Source: JBDTSW01 sp963797835
GTDB lineage: Bacteria > Actinomycetota > Thermoleophilia > Solirubrobacterales > 70-9
Length of the DNA stretch: 64,000 nt
Assembly: GCA_963797835.1 (NCBI GenBank)
Contig: CAWCRN010000027.1
Span: forward strand, 186,001 to 250,000
Direction of reading: 5' to 3'
Positions 15,615 through 23,820 of the stretch are shown here, piece after piece. Positions within the stretch are counted from its first letter, which is position 1. The number at the start of each line of letters is the position of its first letter. The position numbers and the translations under genes were made by a program. The notes under the pieces are model-generated. The model was not told the DNA's origin, ran no database searches, and saw only the letters and a program-made list of their open reading frames with translations.

Positions 15615-16022
15615 ATGTCGCAGGAGAACGTAGAGGCATACAAGCGCGGGTTGGACGCGTTCAACCGCCGGGACGTCGGAGCGATGCTGGAGGAGCTCGA
15701 CCCCGACGTGGTGTTGCATCTGGCGCTTCCGGCGATGTTCGGGGGTGAGTCGACTGCCTTTCGCGGACACGATGAGTGTCGCGAGTTCTTGCGAGACCTG
15801 GACGAGGCCTTCGCAGAGTTCCGGGTCGAGATCTCGGAGATCCGGGACCTGGGTGAGCGACTCGTGACGATCGGCCACCTTCACGGGCGGGGCAAGGAAA
15901 GCGGGGCCGACGTCGAGTCGCCCATCGGGTACGTGATCGACTTCAATAACGGCAAGGCTGTTCGCTACCGCGACTACTTCGACCCCAAAGAGGCCCTCGA
16001 AGCCGCCGGGCTTGAGGAGTAG
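15615..16022 (+). CDS. SnoaL-like (NTF2 fold) protein, tandem copy 2
   Basis: A protein of 135 residues starting MSQENVEAYKRGLDAFNRRD. The same fold blocks as its neighbours are present (VGAMLEELDPDVVLHLALPA, GHDECREFLRDLDEAFAEFR, IRDLGERLVTIGHLHGRG, YFDPKEALEAAGL). The gene starts 3 nt after copy 1, and the junction sequence TAG-GCG-ATGTCGCAGGAGAACGT is nearly identical to the next junction, so duplication included the start region. Ligand and reaction are unknown. Confidence 0.88.
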   Translation: MSQENVEAYKRGLDAFNRRDVGAMLEELDPDVVLHLALPAMFGGESTAFRGHDECREFLRDLDEAFAEFRVEISEIRDLGERLVTIGHLHGRGKESGADVESPIGYVIDFNNGKAVRYRDYFDPKEALEAAGLEE

Positions 16023-16025
16023 CCG

Positions 16026-16427
16026 ATGTCGCAGGAGAACGTCGAACTCGTCCGCCGTGCCTTTGAGGCCTTCAATCGGCGCGACATCGAGTCCTATCTC
16101 GCGCTCTGCGACCCCGACATCGAGTACTTCTCCCACCTCGTGGAGCTGGAGGGCGGCGGCCCCTACCGCGGCCACGACGGCATCCGGAGCTGGTGGGAGG
16201 GCCTTCTCGCGGTCTCCTCGGACTTCAGGGCGGAGATCGAGGAGGTGCGCGACCTGGGTGAGGTCACGGTTACCCGGCAGCGCGCTCATGGCCACGGAGT
16301 GGGAAGCGACGTGCCAATGGAGCAGACGCAATGGAACGTCACCGAGTGGCGCGACGGGAAGGCGGTCTGGGGGCGCGTTTTTCTCAGCGAGACCGAGGCG
16401 CTCAAAGCCGCCGGGCTGCGAGAGTAG
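16026..16427 (+). CDS. SnoaL-like (NTF2 fold) protein, tandem copy 3
   Basis: A protein of 133 residues beginning MSQENVELVRRAFEAFNRRD, the most consensus-like copy. It has DIESYLALCDPDIEYFSHLV, GHDGIRSWWEGLLAVSSDFR, VRDLGEVTVTRQRAHGHG and VFLSETEALKAAGLRE. It starts 3 nt after copy 2. The copies have diverged strongly in the strands lining the cone cavity but keep the termini, which suggests different ligands on one scaffold. A stem-loop at 16529-16552 probably ends the transcript. Confidence 0.88.
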   Translation: MSQENVELVRRAFEAFNRRDIESYLALCDPDIEYFSHLVELEGGGPYRGHDGIRSWWEGLLAVSSDFRAEIEEVRDLGEVTVTRQRAHGHGVGSDVPMEQTQWNVTEWRDGKAVWGRVFLSETEALKAAGLRE

Positions 16428-16528
16428 GGCGGTCACGGCCGCAGCCTCGGACCAAGGTTGATCGACCCGGGATCGTGGAATTCGAGGACGACCCGCCCGT
16501 CACAGCCGGGCCTCAACGGCCCCGAGCA

Positions 16529-16552
16529 TCCACGAATCGGTCGTTTCGTGGA
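16529..16552 (+). terminator. Stem-loop between convergent genes
   Basis: Arms TCCACGAA (16529-16536) and TTCGTGGA (16545-16552) pair perfectly around an 8-nt loop. It sits between the SnoaL cluster and the convergent hydrolase and lacks a U-run. It could serve either strand. Confidence 0.45.
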
Positions 16553-16579
16553 CGGTCCCCGGCTCGCGGACAGGCCGGC

Positions 16580-17416
16580 CTAGCGGCTACGCCGCTCGCG
16601 CACCGCGTCCGTCTCGGAGAACTCCTCGATCGCCCGCGAGAGCTTGCCCCCCTGCCAGGCCAGCGGGGACTCCCCCTGCTCCTCGCTGATCAGCCGTGCC
16701 CTCGGGAGGGCCTCTGCCCACGCCTCGGCCACGGCGTACGGATGGCCGGGGTCGGCCTCGTCGTGGCTCGCCACGACGAGCGACGGCACGTCCAGCGCAG
16801 CCAGGGCCTCGAGCCCCGCGAACGGGATCGAGCGCGGCACCTCGCGCAGCGCCCGCGCCACGGCCTGCGGGTGTTCGTGCTGGCCGAGGCGCATGCGCGC
16901 GATGCGAAGCAGCGTCTCGCGCCACTCCGCCGGCAGGCCCTGTTGGTAGGCCTCCACGAAGCCCTCCACCCCACCGCGCTCGAGTCCGTCGGCGAGGCGG
17001 TCCCATCTCGCGAGCGACTCCTCGCTGGGCGGGTCCCCCACCACCGCCGGCCCGATCAGCACGAGCCCGGCGTAGCGAGCCGGATCGCGCAGCGCCAGGC
17101 CGGCGATCGTGTGTGCGCCCATCGAGTGCCCGGCCAGGACCGGGCTGCCCTCCCCCGCCCGCTGTGTGAGCACCGCCGCGGCGTCGTCGGCCAGGTTGAC
17201 ATAACCGTAGGTGCCAGCCGGCGCGTCACCCGAGCGTCCGTGGCCACGGGCGTCGTATGCGACCAGCCGGTAGCCCTGCCGCGGCAGGTGCTTGGAGCCG
17301 TGCAGGACGACGCTCCGCGTGGCGGTCAGGCCGTGCATCAGGACGATCGTCGGGCCCTCCCGGCTGGTCTCCTCGCCGGCGAGCGCCACCCCGCCGGATT
17401 CGACCTCGAACTCCAC
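16580..17416 (-). CDS. Alpha/beta-fold hydrolase
   Basis: A protein of 278 residues with the hydrolase core: oxyanion region PTIVLMHGLTATRSVVLHGS, YDARGHGRSGDAPAG, nucleophile elbow AGHSMGAHTIAGLAL (Ser) and acid strand PSLVVASHDEADPGHPYAV. The position where the catalytic His is expected reads EEQGESPLAWQGGKLSRAI, with no His. Either a different His serves, or the enzyme is altered. The substrate is unknown. It lies 11 nt downstream of the cyclophilin gene on the same strand, from a GTG start, so the two are likely co-transcribed. Confidence 0.85.
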   Translation of the reverse strand: MEFEVESGGVALAGEETSREGPTIVLMHGLTATRSVVLHGSKHLPRQGYRLVAYDARGHGRSGDAPAGTYGYVNLADDAAAVLTQRAGEGSPVLAGHSMGAHTIAGLALRDPARYAGLVLIGPAVVGDPPSEESLARWDRLADGLERGGVEGFVEAYQQGLPAEWRETLLRIARMRLGQHEHPQAVARALREVPRSIPFAGLEALAALDVPSLVVASHDEADPGHPYAVAEAWAEALPRARLISEEQGESPLAWQGGKLSRAIEEFSETDAVRERRSR

Positions 17417-17427
17417 CGCGCGCCCGC

Positions 17428-18111
17428 TCAGCGCTCGAGCGTGATCCGCTCGATCACGACCGGCACGGCGGGCTCGCCGCCCGCGGGGCCCAGCTCGGGG
17501 TCGGCCTGCGCCTCGATCCTGTCCACCGCCTCCTCGTCCCCGGTCAGCTTCCCGAGGATCGCGTAATCGGGCGGGAGCCCGGCGTCCGCCGCGGTGACGA
17601 CGAAGAACTGGCTGCCCGACGTGCCCGCGGGCTCGACCCCGGTCTTCGCCATCGCGACGACGCCCCGGGTGTAGGCCGCGTCGGCCGGCGGCTCCTCGGT
17701 CACCGAGTAACCGGGGCCGCCGGTGCCGTCGGCGGCGGGATCGCCACCCTGGATCACGAACCCGTCGACCACCCGGTGGAACGGGGTGCCGTCGTAGACG
17801 GCCTCCTCCACCAGCTGCACGAACGAGGCGGCGGTCCTCGGCGAGTTCTCGGTGTCCAGCTCGAACTGGAAGTCCCCGCAGTTCGTCTCGACCGTCGCCG
17901 TGATCTCCTCGCCCGGCTTGACCTTCTCGGTGGGCGGCTTCAGCTTCACCTGCTTGGGCTCGGCCGGCGCGACCTCCTCGCAGGCGTCCTTCGCCGCGGT
18001 CGTGGCGGTCGTGGCGGGATCGTCCCCGTCGCCGCAGGCGGCCAGGGCCAGGGCGCCCACGGCCAGGGCGAGCGCGGGGGCGCTCGGAGCTATCCGGCGA
18101 CGGGTGAACAT
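17428..18111 (-). CDS. Cyclophilin-type peptidyl-prolyl isomerase, lipoprotein
   Basis: About 227 residues from ATG 18111 (a longer start at 18132 is open). The N-terminus is a lipoprotein signal with lipobox LALAACGDGD, so the mature protein is anchored outside the membrane through Cys. A Thr/Ala-rich linker leads to a cyclophilin domain: NCGDFQFELDTENSPRTAAS, DGTPFHRVVDGFVIQGGDPA, GVVAMAKTGVEPAGTSGSQF, FFVVTAADAGLPPDYAILGK. It catalyses proline cis-trans isomerisation and probably helps extracytoplasmic folding. It is divergent from the lipid-kinase gene and upstream of the hydrolase. Confidence 0.93.
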   Translation of the reverse strand: MFTRRRIAPSAPALALAVGALALAACGDGDDPATTATTAAKDACEEVAPAEPKQVKLKPPTEKVKPGEEITATVETNCGDFQFELDTENSPRTAASFVQLVEEAVYDGTPFHRVVDGFVIQGGDPAADGTGGPGYSVTEEPPADAAYTRGVVAMAKTGVEPAGTSGSQFFVVTAADAGLPPDYAILGKLTGDEEAVDRIEAQADPELGPAGGEPAVPVVIERITLER

Positions 18112-18178
18112 GCGGGGGCGCAGGCTACCCAACCGCCTCCACCTGCCATCGGCGATCCGCCACTAGGCTCACGGGCCA

Positions 18179-19090
18179 GTGTCATCACCCACGGGGACAC
18201 GTCACCTGCTGCTCGCCAACCCCTCGGCCGGGGGCGGGCGGGTCCGGGAACTCCTACCGCAGGCTCGCCAGGCGCTCGACGCCCACGGCATCCAGCACCG
18301 CGTGGTCGAGACGACGGGGATCGAGCATGGATGCGTCGAGGCCCGGCTGGCGTCGGGAGCGGGCGAGGTCGTGGTCGTGATGTCCGGCGACGGCCTCGTG
18401 GGCCAGGTCGGGGGCACCCTGGCCAACACCGCCACGCCGCTCGGAGTGCTGCCGGGCGGGCGCGGCAACGACTTCGCCCGCGTGCTCGGCATCCCGACGG
18501 AGATCGAGGATGCCGTCGCGGTGCTCGCAGCGGGCCACACACGCGAGGTCGACGTGGGCGAGGTGAACGACAAGCGGTTCCTGTGCATCGCCAGCTGTGG
18601 CTTCGACTCCGACGCCAACCGGATCGCGAATGAGGCGAAGCGCGTCAAGGGGCGGGCCGTGTACCTCTACGCCGCGCTCCGGGCCCTGGTGGAGTGGGAG
18701 CCCGCCCGCTTCAAGCTCACCCTCGACGGAGAGGTCGAGGAGTTCACCGGGTACTCGGTGGCCGCGGCCAACAGCCGCGCCTACGGCGGCGGGATGTTCA
18801 TCGCGCCGGACGCCGTGCTCGACGACGGCCTCCTCGACGTGGTCAGCACCGGCGAGGTCGGCAAGCTCCGCTTCCTGGCTAACCTGCCAAAGGTGTTCAA
18901 GGGCACCCACGTGGAGACGCCCACGGTCAGCGTCCGCCAGGCCTCCGAGGTGCGGATCGAGGCCGACCGGCCCTTCGCCGTCTACGCCGACGGCGACCAC
19001 CTGGCCGACCTTCCGGCCACGGTCCGCGTGCTGCGGCGAGCCCTGCGGGTGATCGCGCCGGAGGGCGCCGCGCTCGCAGGCCCGCGGTGA
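18179..19090 (+). CDS. Diacylglycerol/lipid kinase family protein (YegS-like)
   Basis: A protein of 303 residues from a GTG start, of the DAGK-catalytic (LCB5/YegS) family, which phosphorylates diacylglycerol or related lipids with ATP. The motifs LLLANPSAGGGRVRELLPQA, VVVVMSGDGLVGQVGGTLAN (GGDGT-like, here SGDGLV) and LGVLPGGRGNDFARVLGIP are present, with YGGGMFIAPDAVLDDGLLDV in the C-terminal domain. The GGDGT glycine-rich loop is slightly changed (MSGDGL). Its stop overlaps the murT start (GTGA), so lipid kinase and lipid II amidation are translationally coupled. Confidence 0.9.
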   Translation: MSSPTGTRHLLLANPSAGGGRVRELLPQARQALDAHGIQHRVVETTGIEHGCVEARLASGAGEVVVVMSGDGLVGQVGGTLANTATPLGVLPGGRGNDFARVLGIPTEIEDAVAVLAAGHTREVDVGEVNDKRFLCIASCGFDSDANRIANEAKRVKGRAVYLYAALRALVEWEPARFKLTLDGEVEEFTGYSVAAANSRAYGGGMFIAPDAVLDDGLLDVVSTGEVGKLRFLANLPKVFKGTHVETPTVSVRQASEVRIEADRPFAVYADGDHLADLPATVRVLRRALRVIAPEGAALAGPR

Positions 19091-20481
19091 GCGCGCTGTT
19101 TGGCGCCAAGCTCGCCGCCGCACGAGCGACCGGCGCGCTCAGCAGGCGAAGCGGTAGAGGGGGCGGAACGACGCTGCCGGGACGGGTGCTGCTGCGGCTG
19201 GCCCCCGACGCGATCTCCCGCCTGGGCACCGGCCTCACCGCCGGATCGACGCTGGTCTCAGCGACCAACGGCAAGACCACGACGTGCGGGATGATCGCGG
19301 CGGCGCTCGAGGCGGCCGGTCGCGAGCCGGTCCACAACCGCGCCGGTTCCAACATGACGTGGGGCGTCGCAACCGCCTTGCTCTCCCAGCGCGGCGACGA
19401 GGGCCTGTTCGAGGTCGACGAAGCCTGGCTGCCGAAGGTCGCGCGCGAGCTGGAGCCCAGGCTGGTCGTGCTCTCCAACCTCTTCCGCGACCAGCTCGAC
19501 CGGTACGGAGAGCTCGAGACGCTGGCGGACGAGTGGGCCGGGATGGTCGCCGAGCGGGCCGGGCGAACGCGGTTCGTCCTCAACGCCGACGACCCGCTGA
19601 TCGCCGATCTGGGCCGCGATGGAGACCTGGCACGCCGCCCAGGCGTCACCTACTTCGGCATCGCCGACCAAAGCCAGGCCCTGCCCGAGCTGCAGCACGC
19701 ACACGACGCCAAGCACTGCCGGCGCTGCGGCGCCCCGTACTCCTACGAGCGCGCCTTCGTGGGCCACCTCGGCCACTACTCCTGCCCGAACTGCGCGGCC
19801 GATCGCCCCGACCCGGATGTCGTGGCGCACAGCATCCGGCTCCGCGGCATGGAGGGCTCCGACGTGTCCGTCGTCACGCCGGCGGGCGACGTCGACCTGT
19901 CGCTCCCGCTACCCGGCCTCTACAACGTCTACAACGCCCTGGCGGCGTTGACCGCCGGGCTGGAGCTCGGGGTCGATCTCGAGACGGCCGCGGCCGGCCT
20001 CGCCTCCACCGAGGCGGCCTTCGGGCGGGTCGAGACGATCGAGGTCTCCGGCAAGCCTGTCTCGATCCTGCTGATCAAGAACCCGGCCGGGACGAACGAG
20101 GTCCTCCGCACGGTTCGCCTCGAGGCGGGGTCTGACCCCAATGGGGCGTCGGGCGGGATCGACCTCTGGGTCGCCCTGAACGACGGGATCGCCGACGGGC
20201 GCGACGTCTCGTGGGTGTGGGACGCCGACTTCGAGCTCCTGGCGGGCGGCGTGCGGAGCGTCGTATGCACCGGGACGCGTGCCCCGGAGATGGCCGTTCG
20301 CCTCAAGTACGCAGGGGTCGACGAGGACGCCATCACTGTCGAGGCGGACGTCGCCCGCTCCCTCGACCGAGCGGTGGCCGAGGCGCAAGGGCGCGTCTTC
20401 GCGCTCCCCACCTACACGGCGCTGCTGGAGCTGCGCACGCTGCTGGCCTCACGGGGCCTGGCCCGCGACTACTGGGCCTGA
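19087..20481 (+). CDS. murT: Lipid II isoglutaminyl synthase, subunit MurT
   Basis: A protein of 464 residues, Mur-ligase-like with a C-terminal DUF1727 domain. With GatD it amidates the alpha-carboxyl of D-Glu in the lipid II stem. Seen: ATP loop LVSATNGKTTTCGMIAAALE; a Cys4 zinc ribbon (Cys211, Cys214, Cys233, Cys236; CRRCGAP and CPNC) typical of MurT; LPGLYNVYNALAAL; and the DUF1727 block DLWVALNDGIADGRDVSWVWDADFE. It starts with a GTG overlapping the lipid-kinase stop. Its partner gatD is 2.6 kb away, with three genes between. A small insertion (AGSDPNGASGG) is encoded by a 13-bp palindrome and neighbouring bases. Confidence 0.95.
   Translation: MSALFGAKLAAARATGALSRRSGRGGGTTLPGRVLLRLAPDAISRLGTGLTAGSTLVSATNGKTTTCGMIAAALEAAGREPVHNRAGSNMTWGVATALLSQRGDEGLFEVDEAWLPKVARELEPRLVVLSNLFRDQLDRYGELETLADEWAGMVAERAGRTRFVLNADDPLIADLGRDGDLARRPGVTYFGIADQSQALPELQHAHDAKHCRRCGAPYSYERAFVGHLGHYSCPNCAADRPDPDVVAHSIRLRGMEGSDVSVVTPAGDVDLSLPLPGLYNVYNALAALTAGLELGVDLETAAAGLASTEAAFGRVETIEVSGKPVSILLIKNPAGTNEVLRTVRLEAGSDPNGASGGIDLWVALNDGIADGRDVSWVWDADFELLAGGVRSVVCTGTRAPEMAVRLKYAGVDEDAITVEADVARSLDRAVAEAQGRVFALPTYTALLELRTLLASRGLARDYWA
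20127..20139. repeat. Short palindrome inside murT (possible REP-like remnant)
   Basis: GGGGTCTGACCCC is an interrupted palindrome followed by AATGGGG. It encodes part of a linker (GSDPNG) immediately before the conserved DLWVALND block, where an extra loop seems inserted. It resembles the arms of extragenic palindromic elements. Confidence 0.35.
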
Positions 20482-20522
20482 AGCGGGCGGGCGGCGGTGC
20501 GGCCCCTACCATTGGGCGCCTG

Positions 20523-21377
20523 ATGGCCCGAAACGACGTCCTCATCTCCGGCACCCCGCGCTCCGGCACCACGCTCACCTGCCACCTGCTCAACAAGGTC
20601 CCGGACACCGTGGCCCTCCACGAGCCCATGCGGGTGAAGGGGTTCGCCGAGCTGGACGGGCACACGGCCATCGCGGAGGCCGTTCAGACGTTCTGCGACG
20701 GGCAGCGAGAGTCGCTCCACGAGCGCGGACGGGCCATCTCCAAGAACGTCGGGGGCGCCGTTCCCGACAACCCGCACGGCTCCGAGAAGGGCGAGTCCGG
20801 CCTGCGAAAGAGCAAGGCCTCGAAGAGCGAGATCGTCGTCGACAAGCCGCTGACGGAGGACTTCACGCTCGTGATCAAGCACAACGCCGCCTTCACGGCG
20901 GTGCTGGGCGACCTGGTCAAGCGGTTCCGCGTGTACGCGGTGATGCGCAACCCGCTAGCCGTGATGACGTCGTGGAACTCCATCGACTTCAACGCCCAGC
21001 GCGGGCACGTTCCCGCCGGAGAGCGGCTCGACCCCCGTCTGCGTGACGCGCTCGCCGCCCTGGACGACCCCCTGGATCGCCAACTCCACCTGCTCGACTG
21101 GTTCCACGAGCAGTGGCACCGCCATCTGCCGCCCGAGAGCTTCATCCGCTACGAGGAGGTCGTCGAGTCGAAGGGGCGCGCGCTGAGCGTGATCCAGCCG
21201 CTGGCGGCCGATCTCGACGAGCCCCTCGAGAGCCGCAACCTGAGCAAGCTCTACGACCGCGAGATGATGTTGCGGATCGGCGAGCGGCTGCTCGCCTCCG
21301 AGGGGGCCCAGTGGCAGTCCTACACCAAGGAGAGCGTCGAGCGGCTGCTCGAGGCGCCCGCCGCGAGCCCGGGCTGA
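20523..21377 (+). CDS. Sulfotransferase family protein
   Basis: A protein of 284 residues. The 5' phosphosulfate-binding loop ISGTPRSGTTLTCHLLNKVP is at the N-terminus, and the second PAPS motif RFRVYAVMRNPLAVMTSWNS (3' phosphate loop with RNP..V.TSW) is in the middle, so it should transfer sulfate from PAPS to a hydroxyl or amine acceptor. The C-terminal part includes WFHEQWHRHLPPESFIRYEE. There is no signal peptide, so it acts in the cytoplasm. It lies between murT and gatD, 41 nt after murT and 1 nt before the glycosyltransferase. A cell-surface glycan or glycolipid acceptor is inferred from that setting. Confidence 0.85.
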   Translation: MARNDVLISGTPRSGTTLTCHLLNKVPDTVALHEPMRVKGFAELDGHTAIAEAVQTFCDGQRESLHERGRAISKNVGGAVPDNPHGSEKGESGLRKSKASKSEIVVDKPLTEDFTLVIKHNAAFTAVLGDLVKRFRVYAVMRNPLAVMTSWNSIDFNAQRGHVPAGERLDPRLRDALAALDDPLDRQLHLLDWFHEQWHRHLPPESFIRYEEVVESKGRALSVIQPLAADLDEPLESRNLSKLYDREMMLRIGERLLASEGAQWQSYTKESVERLLEAPAASPG

Positions 21378-21378
21378 G

Positions 21379-22333
21379 ATGGGCGCTCCCGGGAGCGGCG
21401 GCAAGCGAACCGTCCTCTTCTTTCGCGACTTTCGCCGCTTCCACGGCGGCCACCTCAAGGTCTGGGACTACTTCAACCACGTGCTGGCCGCGCCCGGGTT
21501 CGAGCCACGGATCGAGTTCGCCCCGAGGACCCGGTGGGACGAGGACAACCCGTGGCGCGACGCCGCCGACTACGTCGTCGAGCCCGGGTCGGTCGTCCCC
21601 GACATCTACTTCGTAGCGGGGCGCGACTGGGCGATGCTCGATGGCCACGAGGGCGGCGGGCGAGACCCCGGTGGTGAACCTGCTGCAGGGCATGCGCCAC
21701 GCCGACCCGGAATCGACGCGCTTCGAGTTCTTGAGCCGGAAGGCGATCCGCATCTGCGTCAGCGACGAGGTGGCCGCCGCGGTGCGCGACACGGGCGCCG
21801 TGGACGGGCCCCTGACCGTGATCCCCAACGGCCTCGACCTGGAGACCCTGCCCCGGGCAGGAGAGAAGCCACGGGACGTCGACCTGCTGGTCGTCGCGGT
21901 GAAGCGCCCCGAGCTGGGCGCCGAGCTGGCCTCGAGGCTGGAGGCACCCGGGCGTTCGATGGAGGTGCTCGGCGAGCGGGTCCCGCGCACCGAGTTCCTG
22001 AACCGGCTCCAACGCGCCCGCGCCACGTTGTTCGTCCCCCTCGAGGAGGAGGGCTTCTACCTGCCGGCGCTGGAGGGCATGGCGCTCGGGACGTTGGTCG
22101 TCTGCCCGGACTGCGTCGGCAACCGCTCGTTCTGCCTCGACGGCACGAACGCCTTTCGCCCCGGCTACCAGCCCGACGCGCTCGTCGCCGCCGCCGAGTC
22201 GGCGCTGGCGCTGACCGCCGCCCAGGTGGGCGAGCTGGTCGCGGCCGCGGGACGGACGGCCGAGGAGCACAGCCTCGCCGCCGAGCGCCGCGCGTTCCAC
22301 GAGCTGCTCGAGGAGGTCGACCGGCTGTGGTGA
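21379..22333 (+). CDS. Glycosyltransferase family 4-like protein (one frameshift)
   Basis: The first frame encodes FFRDFRRFHGGHLKVWDYFN and VVPDIYFVAGRDWAML. The second frame resumes at about 21641 with TPVVNLLQGMRHADPESTRF, VIPNGLDLETLP and the donor-binding EEEGFYLPALEGMALGTLVV (EX7E). Together they make a GT-B retaining glycosyltransferase of about 315 residues. Removing one base of CTCGATGG near 21638-21643 joins the frames smoothly, so a sequencing indel is likely. The ATG at 21379 follows the sulfotransferase stop by one base. Its TGA overlaps the methyltransferase GTG. Donor and acceptor sugars are unknown. Confidence 0.75.
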
Positions 22334-23058
22334 GCGAGGCCACGATCTGGCACGACGTCGAGTGCAGTGGCTACGCCGACGACCTGCCCACCCTGGAGGA
22401 GCTCGCCGAGCGCCACGGCGAGCCGATCCTGGAGCTCGGGGCCGGCACCGGGCGGGTCGCCCTCCACCTCGCCCGCCGGGGACACCGCGTGGACGCAGTC
22501 GAACTCGTCCCCGACCTGGTCGTAGAGCTCGGCGAGCGCGCAGCATCGGAACGGCTGGACGTGACCGCTCGCGTCGGCGACGTTCGGAGGCTCGACGTCG
22601 AGGCGGGTGCCTATCCGCTGGTGATCGGTGCCACGCAGCTGATCCAGCTTCTTGGCGGCCCCGCCGGGCGGGGCGCAGCTCTCGAGGGGATCGCCCGCGC
22701 GCTCGCCCCCGGTGGGGTCGCCGCGCTGGCGATCGTGGAGGGCCCGATCACGGTCGGAGACAGTGCCCCTGAGGTGCTGCCCGACGTCCGTGAGGTGGAC
22801 GGGTACGTCCACTCCAGCCTTCCCCTCGGGATCGACGCCGACGATGCCCAGCTCGAGGTGCACCGTCTGCGCCAGACGATCGCTCCGGACGGCACGCTCA
22901 CCGAGGACGAGCACATCGACCACCTCGACCTGCTCGATGCCGAGGTGCTGGCGGACGAGGCCAGGGGCGCCGGGCTGGACGAGGTCGGCACCATCGCCGT
23001 GACCGAGAGCGACCGCTACGTCGGCTCGTCGATCGTGCTGCTCGCGAAGGGATCCTGA
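22330..23058 (+). CDS. Class I SAM-dependent methyltransferase
   Basis: A protein of 242 residues from a GTG overlapping the glycosyltransferase stop (GTGA). SAM-binding motif I is EPILELGAGTGRVALHLARR, followed by the acidic motif RVDAVELVPDLV and motif II/III blocks YPLVIGATQLIQLL and ALAPGGVAALAIVEGP. The acceptor is unknown. Its stop overlaps the gatD start by one base, so five genes from murT to gatD read as a tight operon. It may methylate the same glycan handled by the sulfo- and glycosyltransferase. That role is inferred. Confidence 0.88.
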   Translation: MSEATIWHDVECSGYADDLPTLEELAERHGEPILELGAGTGRVALHLARRGHRVDAVELVPDLVVELGERAASERLDVTARVGDVRRLDVEAGAYPLVIGATQLIQLLGGPAGRGAALEGIARALAPGGVAALAIVEGPITVGDSAPEVLPDVREVDGYVHSSLPLGIDADDAQLEVHRLRQTIAPDGTLTEDEHIDHLDLLDAEVLADEARGAGLDEVGTIAVTESDRYVGSSIVLLAKGS

Positions 23059-23795
23059 TGAAGCTGCGCCTGCTCGCCCTGTATCCGGAGCAGATGAACA
23101 TCTACGCCGACCGCGGGAACATCCTCTTCCTCCAGCGCCGCTGCGAGTGGCGCGGGATCGACTTCTCCTACGCGGCGGCCGCCCCAGGCGACGGGCTTGA
23201 CCCGGCTGCCCACGACCTGATCTACATCGGCGGCGGCCAGGACCGCGACCAACAGCTCGTCGCCGCCGACATGGTGGCCACGAAGCGCGAGGGGCTCGCC
23301 GCCGCCGCGGACGACGGCGCCGTGGTGCTCGCAGTCTGCGGCGGCTACCAGCTCCTGGGCCACTCCTACCAGCTGGGCGAGGAGCGAATCGAGGGGCTCG
23401 GGATCGCCGACCTCGAGACCGTTCGCGAGGAGGGCGAGCGCCTGATCGGGAACGTCGCCATCGAGATCGGGCTGCCGGACGGCCCGCTCACGGTGGCGGG
23501 CTTCGAGAACCACGGCGGACGGACCTACCTCGGCGAGGACGCGATGGCCTTGGGCAGGGTGCTGAAGGGCTTCGGCAACAACGGCCGCGACGGGCTCGAG
23601 GGCATCCGCCGCGACAACGTCTTCGGCACCTACCTGCACGGCCCCCTCCTCCCCAAGAACGCCGCCCTCGCCGATCACCTGATCGCCCTGGCGCTCGCTC
23701 GCCGCGAGGGCTCCGAGCCCGACCTGGCCCCGCTCGACGACACGCTCGAATCCGCCGCCCACGCCTCGGCCCGCGCCGCCGCCGGCATCTCCTGA
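23058..23795 (+). CDS. gatD: Lipid II isoglutaminyl synthase, glutaminase subunit GatD
   Basis: A protein of 245 residues, class I glutamine amidotransferase-like (CobB/CobQ type). It releases ammonia from glutamine for MurT. Seen: LLALYPEQMNIYADRGNILF; DLIYIGGGQDRDQQ; the nucleophile VVLAVCGGYQLLGHSYQ (Cys94); GFENHGGRTYLGED; and the catalytic His in GTYLHGPLLPKN. Its ATG overlaps the methyltransferase TGA. In most actinobacteria gatD follows murT directly; here three genes separate them. It is convergent with dut. Confidence 0.95.
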   Translation: MKLRLLALYPEQMNIYADRGNILFLQRRCEWRGIDFSYAAAAPGDGLDPAAHDLIYIGGGQDRDQQLVAADMVATKREGLAAAADDGAVVLAVCGGYQLLGHSYQLGEERIEGLGIADLETVREEGERLIGNVAIEIGLPDGPLTVAGFENHGGRTYLGEDAMALGRVLKGFGNNGRDGLEGIRRDNVFGTYLHGPLLPKNAALADHLIALALARREGSEPDLAPLDDTLESAAHASARAAAGIS

Positions 23796-23820
23796 TCGAA
23801 TAGGTCAGGGACGGGGGCGA

